NCBI RefSeq assembly: GCF_900636535.1
Contig: NZ_LR134289.1
Coordinates: 1,922,001 to 1,986,000 of the forward strand
DNA: 64,000 nt
From: Chryseobacterium gleum
Lineage (GTDB): Bacteria; Bacteroidota; Bacteroidia; Flavobacteriales; Weeksellaceae
Direction of reading: 5' to 3'
The position numbers and the translations under genes are program-made. Shown one piece after another: positions 36,366-46,800 of the stretch (the first letter of the stretch is position 1; each line of letters starts with the position of its first letter). Below the pieces are notes generated by a model that made no database searches, was not told the DNA's origin, and was given only the letters and a program-made list of their open reading frames with translations.

Positions 36366-36600
36366 TAAAGAAGATTGTACCGGCATGTTTCTAAGAATAA
36401 ATAAACAATAATTATATTTTAATAACACATGAACAATTGATATTTTTTCATTAAGAAATCATTATCAAATTTCATTTATGCTTAAAAAATATATACAGTT
36501 TTATTATTTTTATTCACTCATAATAGAAAAACACCATAAACACAAATGGTATTCGTTTTTCGATATGGGATATCATTAACTATTTCTATACCGTGATGCT

Positions 36601-36759
36601 ATGAAAAACTTGACCAAAATCAGGCTAATGCCCGTTGAAAAGCCGGACGCCAACAACACACTTTACAACCCGTCCACAATTGGAAGATTATTAAATAATC
36701 AACACCAAACAATACAGATTGTTAACTATTTGACAAAAACCAATTTTATTATATCATAA
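36601..36759 (+). CDS. 52-codon ORF duplicating the PKS N-terminus
   Basis: Begins MKNLTKIRLMPVEKPDANNT, closely matching the first residues of the PKS gene (MKKLTIIGLTPFEKPDVN), and then diverges into sequence unlike the PKS. The DNA just upstream is also similar (tatcatta.. before both ATGs). It ends 79 bases before the PKS ATG. It may be the scar of a partial duplication, a leader peptide, or a small protein in its own right. Confidence 0.4.
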   Translation: MKNLTKIRLMPVEKPDANNTLYNPSTIGRLLNNQHQTIQIVNYLTKTNFIIS

Positions 36760-36838
36760 TAAAAAGCTCAGGTCCTTATCACCAAAGGCTTGACATTTTT
36801 ATTATAAACTCTTGCTATCATTCAATAATTATCACGCC

Positions 36839-39800
36839 ATGAAAAAATTAACCATTATTGGACTAACGCCTTTTGAAAAACCGGACGTTAACCTTATGCT
36901 TAAACTGCATCAGGCGGGTGCATTTCCCGTCCTGAGTTTAGGAGAAGAGCTTATAACTGCCCAGGAAGCGTTACATCAACTTGATCAGATAGACGTACCA
37001 TCGTATGGTATTTATTTTTCTAACGACATTTCCTCTGCCCTTCAGATTTCTGAAAAAGTAAGATTTGCCATTCTTCCGTTCGGAATGTCTGCGCCTTCCA
37101 ACCTGCCTCTTATTTATCAGGTAACCAGTTTGGAAGAAGCCATACAGGCTGAACAATCGGGAGCAGAAGGAATCATTATTAAAGGAAATGAAGCAGGCGG
37201 ACTGGTAGGATATGAATCCACGTTTGTATTGTTCCAGCGTGTGATCAATGAAATCCGGAATATTACGGTGTGGGTACAGGGAGGGATAGGTCCCCATACC
37301 GCAGCGGCATCAAAGGCATTGGGAGCAACAGGAATTGTACTGGACAGTCAGCTTGCCCTGTTTCCTGAAAGTTCAGTTCCAAAAGATCTGAAAGAAATTT
37401 GCTCAAAACTGAATGGTACAGAAACTAAGGTGATTGCTAACCATCGCGTACTGGTAAGACCCCACTCACCCGCTTTACCTGAAAATACTACTGCTGAAGA
37501 GCTGAAAAAATTCTTTTACGGTCTCGACCTTAATACATGTTATATCCCTATGGGACAAGACATTTCACTGGCCGCAGACCTGTATGAAGACTTTAAAACA
37601 CTGAAAAAACTGGTTTTCGGATTTAAAGAAGCCATGTACGGACACCTGAAGCAGGCAAAGGCGCTTAAGGTCGTTGATAAAGAAAACGCTTTAGCCCGGG
37701 ATCTTGGTCTGCAATATCCTATTGCTCAAGGTCCTATGACCCGAGTAAGTGATGTTCCTTTATTCGCCAATGCGGTTGCAGATGCCGGAGCCTTACCTTT
37801 CGTGGCCTTATCCTTACTAAAAGGAGAATCAGCAAAATCTCTGGTAATGGACACCAAAAAACTGGCTGGTGAAAAAACATGGGGTGTAGGAATATTAGGA
37901 TTTGCCCCACAGGAATTGAGAGATGAACAGACTTCCTATATATTAGAAGCAAAACCTCCTGTTGTTTTAATTGCAGGCGGAAGACCTGCTCAGGCCAAAA
38001 TATTTGAAAAAGCAGGTATAAAATCATTTTTGCATGTTCCCTCTCCTGCTCTTCTGGATATTTTCCTGAAAGAAGGTGCTAAAAATTTCATTTTTGAAGG
38101 ACGCGAGTGCGGAGGCCACGTAGGACCACTGGCCAGTACGGTTCTTTGGGAAAAACAGATTGAACGTATTTTAAAAGAGGATCATCCGGAAGACATCAGT
38201 GTCTTTTTTGCCGGAGGAATTCATAACGCATTTTCAACAGCGTTTGTATCCATCATGACCGCGCCATTAGCGGCAAGAGGAGTAAAAATCGGGGTATTGA
38301 TGGGAACAGCCTATCTGTATACTCATGAAGCTGTACAAACCGGAGCCATCCAGGAAGAATTCCAGTTGCAGGCCATGCAGGCGAAAGATACAGTCTTACT
38401 GGAAACAGCTCCCGGACATGAAACCCGTTGCTTAAATACAGCATTTGCCCATTATTTCAACCAGGAAAAAGCGAAACTTCTGGCAGCCGGAATGGATAAA
38501 AAAGAGGTATGGGAACAGCTTGAAAAATTAAATGTAGGCCGCTTACGTATTGCAGCTAAAGGTATAGAACGCCAGGGCGATCAACTTGTCAGCATTCCTA
38601 AAGATGACCAACTAGACTTAGGAATGTACATGATTGGCCAGGTAGCTACGATGCACAACCGTGTAATCTCGTTGGCAGACCTTCACCAAAGTATCGTAGA
38701 CAATCATAAATATGTTCAGAATGCAGCATTGCCTGAAGAACCTGTTTTTACAGAAAAACCTTTGGACATCGCCATCGTAGGAATGGAATGTATCTTCCCG
38801 GGTGCTAAAAATCTGGATGAATACTGGAGAAATATTATTTTAGGAAAAGACAGTGTTACCGAAGTGCCGGATGAAAGATGGAATAAAGAATTGTATTACC
38901 ACCCGGATTCTGATGGTCCGGATGTATCTCACTCCAAATGGGGAGGCTTTATTCCTAAAATTGATTTTGATCCGCTGGCATTCGGAATTCCGCCACAATC
39001 TCTGGCAGCCATTGAACCAACACAATTGCTGACGTTATTGGTTGCAAAACGTGCAATGGAAGATGCAGGATATGGTGAAAAACAAATCAACAGAGAAAAC
39101 ATTTCTGTTATCATAGGTGCTGAAGGCGGTAATGACCTTGCCAACAGCTATAGTTTCAGAGGATATTATAAACAGGTTTTCGGAGAACTTCACGAAGAAG
39201 TAAAAGAAGCCTTCCCGCATACTACAGAAGACTCATTCCCGGGTATTCTTGCCAATGTAATTGCCGGTAGAATTACAAACCGGCTGGATCTCGGCGGCAG
39301 AAACTTTACCGTAGATGCAGCCTGTGCTTCTTCCCTGGCAGCTATTGATCTGGCTTGCCAGGAACTTGTATTGGGAAAATCTGATATGGTTCTTGCAGGA
39401 GGAGCAGATTTACACAACGGGATTAACGATTACCTGATGTTCTCCAGTACACATGCTTTATCCCGAAAAGGAAGATGTGCTACATTTGACGGTGATGCAG
39501 ACGGTATTGCCCTCGGGGAAGGTATTGCTATCCTTGTTTTAAAAAGATATGAAGATGCTGTACGTGACGGTGACCGTATCTATTCCGTGATCAAAGGTGT
39601 TGGCGGATCCAGTGACGGTAAAGCACTTGGGCTTACTGCTCCAAGAAAAATAGGCCAGGTAAGAGCCTTGGAACGCGCCTATTCCCAGGCAGGGATAAGT
39701 CCGGCTTCCGTAGGTCTTGTAGAAGCACACGGTACGGGAACGGTAGTAGGTGACAAAACAGAACTGAGTGCATTAACGAATTTGTTCAGCCGTTCAGGGG

Positions 39801-42800
39801 CTTTACCGGGTCAGACTCATTTAGGTTCGGTAAAAACACAGATCGGACATACCAAGTGTGCTGCAGGATTAGCAGGATTAATCAAAGCTTCCCTTGCTGT
39901 ATATCACGGGGTAAAGCCACCTACCTTACATCTTCAGCATCCTAACGCTTATTATAATGCTGAAACCAGTCCGTTTGCATTCCATGCAGAAAGCGGGTTA
40001 TGGTCTGAGAAAAACCGTTATGCAGGAATCAGTGCTTTCGGATTTGGAGGAACCAACTTCCATACGGTCATTGCCAACCATCCTAAACAAGATGATTCAA
40101 TCGTAATGCAGTCATGGCCTTCAGAATTGTTTGTTTTCCGTGGAGATACCTATGAAGAAGCAAAAGGACAATCCGGCCAGGTAAAAGCTTTATTGGAAAT
40201 TAATGATGGTATTCCGTTACAGGATATTGCCTACAGCTTAAGCATCAGTTCAGAAAAACCGATCCAGTTCAGCATCGTGGCAGACACTGTGGAAGATCTG
40301 ATGATGAAACTTGAACTGGTATTACTGGGAATTGAGACAAAAGACACCTTTACCGTAAATAAAAAAGAAGGTAAAGTAGCTTTCACATTCCCGGGACAGG
40401 GCAGCCAGAGAATTAATATGGCTCGTGATCTATTCGTAGTTTTCCCGGCTATGCGTAAGATTATTGATGAGTACCCTGAACTTGAAAAAGTGGTTTTCCC
40501 GTCCAAAACATTCAATGAAGCTGATGTAAAAAGACAAAAAGAAACCATTAAAGATACCCGCTTAGCACAACCGCTTTTAGGAATTGTTGATCTTGCATTG
40601 GCTAAATTCCTGGAATCATTAGGTATTATCCCGGATATGCTGGCAGGTCACAGCTACGGTGAAATTCCGGCATTATGCTTTGCAGGAGTATTTGGAGAAG
40701 ATAAACTGGTGGACTTAAGTGTTAAGAGAGCACAGTCTATCTTAGATTCTGTAGAAGGCGGAGATCCAGGTTCAATGCTGGCAGCAAGTGCTACAGCAGA
40801 ACGTTTACAACCGATCATTGCTAAAGTAGAAGGATGCTATCCTGTCAACTTTAATGCTCCTACACAATGTGTCATTGCTGGAAATACAGATGCGATCAAT
40901 AAATTGCTGGAAGTTCTTAAACAGGAAGGTATTTCTGCTAAAAAGCTTGAAGTTGCCTGTGCATTCCACAGTCCGTTATTAGCAAAATCCAAGGATTTAT
41001 ATGCTGAAGTACTTAAAGATGTTCCTTTCGGCGAAATGCAGATTCCGGTATGGTCCAATACGACTGCAGAAGTATATCCTTCAAATCCATCTGAAATAAA
41101 AGAAAGACTTACCGATCATCTGGTACAGCCTGTAAGATTTGTAGAACAGCTGCAGGCAATGTATAACGATGGAGCAAGAATATTCATCGAAGTAGGTCCG
41201 GGAAAAGTTCTTACCGGACTGACCAAATCCTGCCTGGAAAAAGATCAGCTTACCCTATATGTTGAAGACAACAGCCATAATAAATTCAGCCATCTTCTTT
41301 GCATGCTGGCACAATATTTAGGAACAGGCCGAAGCTTCAATATCAGTAAACTTTTCGATGGACGCAGTGTAAAGGTTATTGATCTTAACCAACCCGGGCT
41401 TTACAAGAAAAGCCCTGCCATCTGGCGTGTAAACGGGCAAACCGCCTACCCAACTCATGGTAATCTGCCTTCCAATGGTGCATTACCACTCATAAATCCT
41501 ATTCCCATGAACAATTTTACTACAAATCAACAGGCACCGGCAGCTGAAGCACAATCTACCGCCGAACGTATGCTGCAGGAATATTTAAACAGTATGAAAT
41601 TAATGATACAGGCACAGCGTGACGTGATGCTTTCCTTTATGGGACAGAATCCGCAGGCATTCCCGGCTCCTGTATATCATTCACTGGTGCAGGCTCCGGC
41701 TCAACAGCCAGTCTCTGCTATTCCGGTTCAGCATATTCAACAGGAAGTAGCTGTTGCTGTGAAACAGGCTCCTTCAAAAGATATCAAATCCTTACTGCTG
41801 CAGGTGGTAAGTGACAAAACAGGATATCCTCAGGAAATGCTGGGTATGGAAATGGATCTTGAAGCGGATTTAAGTATTGATTCTATTAAAAGAGTAGAAA
41901 TCATCGGAACACTTCGTAACGAACTGGGAACTCTGGGTAACGGAAACACCAGTGAAGACTCCGTTATGGAGCAGTTAGCAGGAATAAAAACGTTAAGCGG
42001 TCTTGTTTCATGGCTTACTGAATTCTCAGGGGCTGAAACAATTGCTGCTTCTGAAAAAAACGGATCTGCAGCTGAATCAATAGCTTCAAAACCACAAGCT
42101 CAACCTACATTTTCTCTGGAAGACCTTCAAAATGCTATTTTGAATATCGTAAGTGAAAAAACAGGATATCCGAAAGAAATGTTAGGTCTTGACCTTGATC
42201 TGGAAGCAGATTTGAGTATCGACTCCATCAAACGTATGGAAATCATCGGTGATCTTAAAACCAAAATCGGCTTTGGTCAAAACCTTGAACAGGCGGATGA
42301 TGTGATGGAAAAACTGGCTGCTATTAAAACACTTCGCGGTCTGGCAAGCTGGATCAGCGAAATGAATGGTGAATCGAACGAAACTACTCAAGATGTAAAA
42401 GAAACAAATGCCGTGGAACCAACCCAAAATGTACTTTCACGTCTCCGTTTTGATATTACACCTACTGATGCTTCCCTGGTACAAAATACAGAAGTATTGC
42501 AGGGAAAACGTTTTGCCATCACTCAGGATAACAGCAAGCATTCTTCAGCAATCAAAGAAGCTCTGGAAAAACACGGAGCCATCGTAGAATTGGCAGATGC
42601 AGAAAAAGATCTTTCAGATATTGACGGATTAATTATGCTGGACCTTTTCTCAGCAGCAGATAAACCAAGCATCATCGATCATGTAGATCTGATCAAAAAA
42701 CTGGATTTTGATAAAGCAAAATGGGTCTATCTGATCTCAGATATTCCGGCTCATCTTCAGGAAATTACTGATGTAAGCGTATTGCGTCATCATCAGGGTT

Positions 42801-43855
42801 ATCCGGGACTTTTCAAGAGCCTGGCAAGAGAATTTGACAATACAGCCTGCAGACTGATCAGTTTGAGCACTCCTCAGGAAGTAAATCAGATTGCTGAGAT
42901 TACCTTAAAGGAAATTCTTACCAATGATAAACCTGCTGAAATCATTTATAAAAATGACCAGAGACACAAAGTAGACATCATCCCTTCCCCATTGTCAACA
43001 AGTTTAAGTGAAGCCCACATTCAGCTAGATCAGAAATCTGTGGTTTTGGTACTTGGAGGAGCACAGGGAATTACCGCCGAGTTGGTAAAACATATGTCTC
43101 AGGCTTATCCATGTACTTACATTCTGGTAGGAAGATCTGCAGACCCGAGAAATGAAATTTCTGCAAAAGATTTTGAAGGAATGAAAACCAAAGAGGAAAT
43201 CAGAAGTTTTCTGATCAGATCCGGACAATTCACTTCTCCGGCAGAGATTGAAAAAGAAACGACGAAAATTTTCAAAAACAATCAGATTCTCCGCACCATC
43301 CGTGATATGGAAGAACTTGGAAATACCATCATTTACCAATCACTGGATCTTTGTGACGAAGAAGGTTTAAGCAATTTAATCAGCAGTATCTATGAAAAAT
43401 ATGAACGTCTGGATGGAGTCATCCACGGAGCAGGTCTTTTAGAAGATAAATTATTCAAACAAAAGACCACAAGCTCTTTCGGACGTGTATTTGATACCAA
43501 AGTAAAACCGCTTCGTGTACTGGCAGAACAGCTTCGTGAAGACTGCCAGTTCGTGGTATTGTTCTCAAGCATTGCTTCTGTATACGGTAACAAAGGCCAG
43601 ACAGATTATGCTGCTGCCAACAGTGTACTGGATGATTATGCCAATGCCTTAAACAAAAGATTAAAAGGAAAAGTAATCTCCATCAACTGGGGACCATGGA
43701 AAGGTGCCGGAATGGTCTCTTCCACCCTTGAATCAGAATATGAACGCAGAGGAATTTCCATGATTCCATTGGATGAAGGAAAAGAAATCTTCTTAAATGA
43801 GATCAAATACGGAACTGAAAGCCAGGTGCTGATCATGTCAGGAAATAATTGGTAA
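36839..43855 (+). CDS. Iterative PKS subunit 1: FMN-ER x2, KS, AT, ACP, ACP, KR
   Basis: 2338 residues from the ATG at 36839; an in-frame TTG at 36812 was rejected because the ATG begins a sequence duplicated at 36601. Domains: two FMN enoyl-reductase/nitronate-monooxygenase-like modules (about 1-290 and 290-630), the first with EAGGLVG (Leu122 where His is usual), the second with the intact ECGGHVG (His427); ketosynthase 642-1085 with Cys829, His964, His1004; acyltransferase about 1180-1480 with GHSYGE (Ser1272) and His1377; two acyl carrier domains with DSIK serines at 1682 and 1796; ketoreductase about 2055-2330 (GGAQGI, Tyr2257). The order recalls PfaA of polyunsaturated fatty acid synthases, but with PfaD-like reductase fused in front. 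First gene of an eight-gene operon. Confidence 0.9.
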   Translation: MKKLTIIGLTPFEKPDVNLMLKLHQAGAFPVLSLGEELITAQEALHQLDQIDVPSYGIYFSNDISSALQISEKVRFAILPFGMSAPSNLPLIYQVTSLEEAIQAEQSGAEGIIIKGNEAGGLVGYESTFVLFQRVINEIRNITVWVQGGIGPHTAAASKALGATGIVLDSQLALFPESSVPKDLKEICSKLNGTETKVIANHRVLVRPHSPALPENTTAEELKKFFYGLDLNTCYIPMGQDISLAADLYEDFKTLKKLVFGFKEAMYGHLKQAKALKVVDKENALARDLGLQYPIAQGPMTRVSDVPLFANAVADAGALPFVALSLLKGESAKSLVMDTKKLAGEKTWGVGILGFAPQELRDEQTSYILEAKPPVVLIAGGRPAQAKIFEKAGIKSFLHVPSPALLDIFLKEGAKNFIFEGRECGGHVGPLASTVLWEKQIERILKEDHPEDISVFFAGGIHNAFSTAFVSIMTAPLAARGVKIGVLMGTAYLYTHEAVQTGAIQEEFQLQAMQAKDTVLLETAPGHETRCLNTAFAHYFNQEKAKLLAAGMDKKEVWEQLEKLNVGRLRIAAKGIERQGDQLVSIPKDDQLDLGMYMIGQVATMHNRVISLADLHQSIVDNHKYVQNAALPEEPVFTEKPLDIAIVGMECIFPGAKNLDEYWRNIILGKDSVTEVPDERWNKELYYHPDSDGPDVSHSKWGGFIPKIDFDPLAFGIPPQSLAAIEPTQLLTLLVAKRAMEDAGYGEKQINRENISVIIGAEGGNDLANSYSFRGYYKQVFGELHEEVKEAFPHTTEDSFPGILANVIAGRITNRLDLGGRNFTVDAACASSLAAIDLACQELVLGKSDMVLAGGADLHNGINDYLMFSSTHALSRKGRCATFDGDADGIALGEGIAILVLKRYEDAVRDGDRIYSVIKGVGGSSDGKALGLTAPRKIGQVRALERAYSQAGISPASVGLVEAHGTGTVVGDKTELSALTNLFSRSGALPGQTHLGSVKTQIGHTKCAAGLAGLIKASLAVYHGVKPPTLHLQHPNAYYNAETSPFAFHAESGLWSEKNRYAGISAFGFGGTNFHTVIANHPKQDDSIVMQSWPSELFVFRGDTYEEAKGQSGQVKALLEINDGIPLQDIAYSLSISSEKPIQFSIVADTVEDLMMKLELVLLGIETKDTFTVNKKEGKVAFTFPGQGSQRINMARDLFVVFPAMRKIIDEYPELEKVVFPSKTFNEADVKRQKETIKDTRLAQPLLGIVDLALAKFLESLGIIPDMLAGHSYGEIPALCFAGVFGEDKLVDLSVKRAQSILDSVEGGDPGSMLAASATAERLQPIIAKVEGCYPVNFNAPTQCVIAGNTDAINKLLEVLKQEGISAKKLEVACAFHSPLLAKSKDLYAEVLKDVPFGEMQIPVWSNTTAEVYPSNPSEIKERLTDHLVQPVRFVEQLQAMYNDGARIFIEVGPGKVLTGLTKSCLEKDQLTLYVEDNSHNKFSHLLCMLAQYLGTGRSFNISKLFDGRSVKVIDLNQPGLYKKSPAIWRVNGQTAYPTHGNLPSNGALPLINPIPMNNFTTNQQAPAAEAQSTAERMLQEYLNSMKLMIQAQRDVMLSFMGQNPQAFPAPVYHSLVQAPAQQPVSAIPVQHIQQEVAVAVKQAPSKDIKSLLLQVVSDKTGYPQEMLGMEMDLEADLSIDSIKRVEIIGTLRNELGTLGNGNTSEDSVMEQLAGIKTLSGLVSWLTEFSGAETIAASEKNGSAAESIASKPQAQPTFSLEDLQNAILNIVSEKTGYPKEMLGLDLDLEADLSIDSIKRMEIIGDLKTKIGFGQNLEQADDVMEKLAAIKTLRGLASWISEMNGESNETTQDVKETNAVEPTQNVLSRLRFDITPTDASLVQNTEVLQGKRFAITQDNSKHSSAIKEALEKHGAIVELADAEKDLSDIDGLIMLDLFSAADKPSIIDHVDLIKKLDFDKAKWVYLISDIPAHLQEITDVSVLRHHQGYPGLFKSLAREFDNTACRLISLSTPQEVNQIAEITLKEILTNDKPAEIIYKNDQRHKVDIIPSPLSTSLSEAHIQLDQKSVVLVLGGAQGITAELVKHMSQAYPCTYILVGRSADPRNEISAKDFEGMKTKEEIRSFLIRSGQFTSPAEIEKETTKIFKNNQILRTIRDMEELGNTIIYQSLDLCDEEGLSNLISSIYEKYERLDGVIHGAGLLEDKLFKQKTTSSFGRVFDTKVKPLRVLAEQLREDCQFVVLFSSIASVYGNKGQTDYAAANSVLDDYANALNKRLKGKVISINWGPWKGAGMVSSTLESEYERRGISMIPLDEGKEIFLNEIKYGTESQVLIMSGNNW

Positions 43856-43874
43856 AACTCTGCATAAACAAAGT

Positions 43875-46800
43875 ATGAAAAAAACAGATGTTGCTGTAAT
43901 TGGCCTATCCTGTGTCTTTCCCGGGGCACAGGATGCCAACACTTTCTGGCAGAATATTGTCAATAAAGTCGATTCTACCGAGTTGGCTCCGGCTGACCGT
44001 ATAGATCCTGTTCATTTCAGTGATACCACCAGTCCCGTTGACCGTTTTTACTGTCAGCGTGGAGGATTTATCCCTGATTATACGTTTGATCCCACAGCAT
44101 TCGGTATTTTGCCATTAGCCGTTGAAGGAACGGAACCCGACCATTTGCTTACCCTTGATCTGGTACAGAAAGCACTGGAAGATGCAGGCATATTCCAAAA
44201 GAATACTTCTCTTGAAAAAACAGGAATCATCATCGGGAAAGGAAACTATACCGGTCCGGGAGCTACCCGTGCTATCGAAATTGTAAGAACCGGAGAACAG
44301 ATTTCCTCATTACTACAGGAATTGCTGCCTCACGTTTCTTCCTCCGATATTGAAAAAGTAAAACATGCTTTTCAGGAGCGTAAAGGTCGTTTTGCAGCAG
44401 ATACGGCGATGGGATTAATTCCCAATCTTGTTGCTTCTCTTGTTGCCAACCGATTCAATCTGGGAGGTGCTGCATTTACAGTAGATGCTGCTTGTGCATC
44501 CGCTTTAATCGCTGTAGACCATGCGGTGCAGGAACTTCAGAGAGGTCGTTCCGATATCATGATTGCAGGAGGAGTCCACACAGGACAGAATGCTGCTTTC
44601 TGGAGTATTTTTGCCCAGCTGGGAGCCATGTCACGCCAGCAGCAGATTAAGCCTTTCAGCAGTGATGCTGATGGTCTATTGATTGGAGAAGGTTGTGGTT
44701 TCGTTGTTTTAAAACGACTGGAAGACGCTGTTCGTGATCAGGATAAAATCTACGCTGTCATTAAAGGTGTGGGAGTCAGCAGTGACGGTACCGGAACCAG
44801 TGTGATGAGCCCATCCGTAAAAGGGCAGCTGAAAGCGTTGGAACAGGCATGGATCAATGCTGATTTAGATAAAAATAAAGTCGGTTACCTTGAAGCTCAT
44901 GGCACAGGAACACCGCTTGGCGATAAAACAGAGCTTCAGACCTTGGCTCAGTTCTTCGGAAAAGAAGAAGCTGCTCCGGCGGCAGGTATCGGATCTGTGA
45001 AGTCCAATATCGGGCATGCGATGCCGGCAGCCGGAATTGCAGGATTAATTAAAACTTGTCTTGCCTTACATCATGACACTTTACCGCCAACCTTATATTG
45101 TGAGAATCCAACTTCGGAGATGCAGAATACAAGGTTTGAACCGGTACAGGAAGCCAAAAACTGGTCAAAAACAGGACTTCCAAAAATAGCCGCTGTAAAT
45201 GCCTTCGGATTTGGAGGAATCAATGCCCACGTTGTTCTGGAAGGTTATGATATGCCTAAAAAAGATCAGGTACTGATACTGGCAAGACCCACGCATGAAG
45301 AACTGCTTTCCGCATTACAAAATAATGAAACAGCTATTGGTGAAGGAGATTTCAGGGTTGCGATATTTGCTCCAACGCCTGCAAGAATAGAAAAGGCGAT
45401 TAAAATTGTTTCCAAAAATATCATCTGGAAAAATAAACAGGACATTTGGTATACTTCTACCCCATTATTAAAGGATGGCGGTAAGGTAGCCTTTGTATTT
45501 CCAGGCTTAGACGGTCTGGCGAAAGGTGAGGTAGAAACAGTAAGCCGTTATTTTGGATTAACAGCGCCTATTGAAACAGAAGGTGAAGGTCTTTTAACCG
45601 ATGCCTTAAACATTTTCAACAACTGCAGTATCCTTGATAATTCATTGAAAAAACTGGGAATCATTCCGGATATGAATGCCGGGCACAGTTTAGGAGAATG
45701 GCTGGCAGGATATTCGTCCGAGCTGGCAGAAGCCAATTCTGTAAAAGCCTTAATCGATGTATTGAATCCTGAAACTTTTGAATTAAAAGATTCAAAATTT
45801 ATTGCCATAGGAGCCGGAATTGAAGCTATAAAACCTTTTATTAATGAAATTTCAAACCTGTATGTTTCCAATGACAACTGCCCTAATCAGGTGATTCTTT
45901 GCGGAAGCAATGCTGCTCTGGATGAATTGGTTCCATTGTTAAAAGCAAAGCAGATTTTCCACCAGGTTCTGCCTTTCCAGTCAGGATTCCACTCTCCTTT
46001 TATCGCAGATAAACTGGATGTAATCCTTGCCGGAATGGAAAAAGCACAGTTTCAGCAAACAAAAATTCCTTTGTGGTCAGCTACCACATTAGAACCTTAT
46101 CCTGCAGATCAGGCAGCCATCAGAAAACTGAGTGCAGAGCATTTGGTAGAACCTGTCCGTTTCCGTGAACTGACCAATAAATTATACGAAGAAGGCGCAA
46201 GAGTCTTCATTCAGGTGGGTACCGGTGGGCTGATCGGATTTATTGATGATACCTTGAAAGGAAAAGCATTCAGCACCATTCCTTCCAGTGTTCCTACCCG
46301 TTCTGCATTGGCACAGCTACAACGTGTTGTCGCTTCGTTATTTGTAGAAGGGAAAACCACTGCTCTTGACTTCTTAGAAGTTCAGCAGCAATCAAAAAAA
46401 CCAGCAGGAAAAGGTATTAAGCTTGAATTAGGTTCTCCTATTGTCCGTAATTTTAAAGAAGTAAAAGCCTTAGCTCAAGCCTTTGAAACACCAAAACAAT
46501 ACACCACTTCAGCTTCAGCCATGACTGCCAAAAGTGGTCATCCGCTGGTACAGGCATTTCAGGATAACGTTGCCGATATGATTCGTATGCAGGAAGAAGT
46601 ACTGACTTTATTCCAAAGTCGTCCGGAGATTACAATTCCACGTCCTGCTCAGGCTGCTCCTTTAGCACAATATGCTGCTCCACAAGCACCAAGAAATACA
46701 ACCTTCACAAAAGATTTGTACGTAACGCTGGAAAGTCATCCTTACCTGATCGATCACAGCTTATTGAGACAGCCAAAAGGATGGGCTCATGTAGCAGATA

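Larger units (their letters stand above)
35618..36600. other. One-kilobase control region upstream of the PKS operon
   Basis: Contains, in order: a possible minus-strand -7 box (caaaaata, 35902-35909); a hairpin with arms cctatct/agatagg (36104-36132); a terminator-like hairpin (36195-36228); the PKS promoter (36296-36327); a 28-bp palindrome (36338-36365). No protein-coding frame of substance. Exceptionally long and structured for this window. Confidence 0.5.

Noticed and set aside
36812..36841. TTG at 36812 as start of the PKS gene
   Set aside because: The ATG nine codons later begins the sequence that is duplicated at 36601, and no ribosome-binding evidence favours the TTG.
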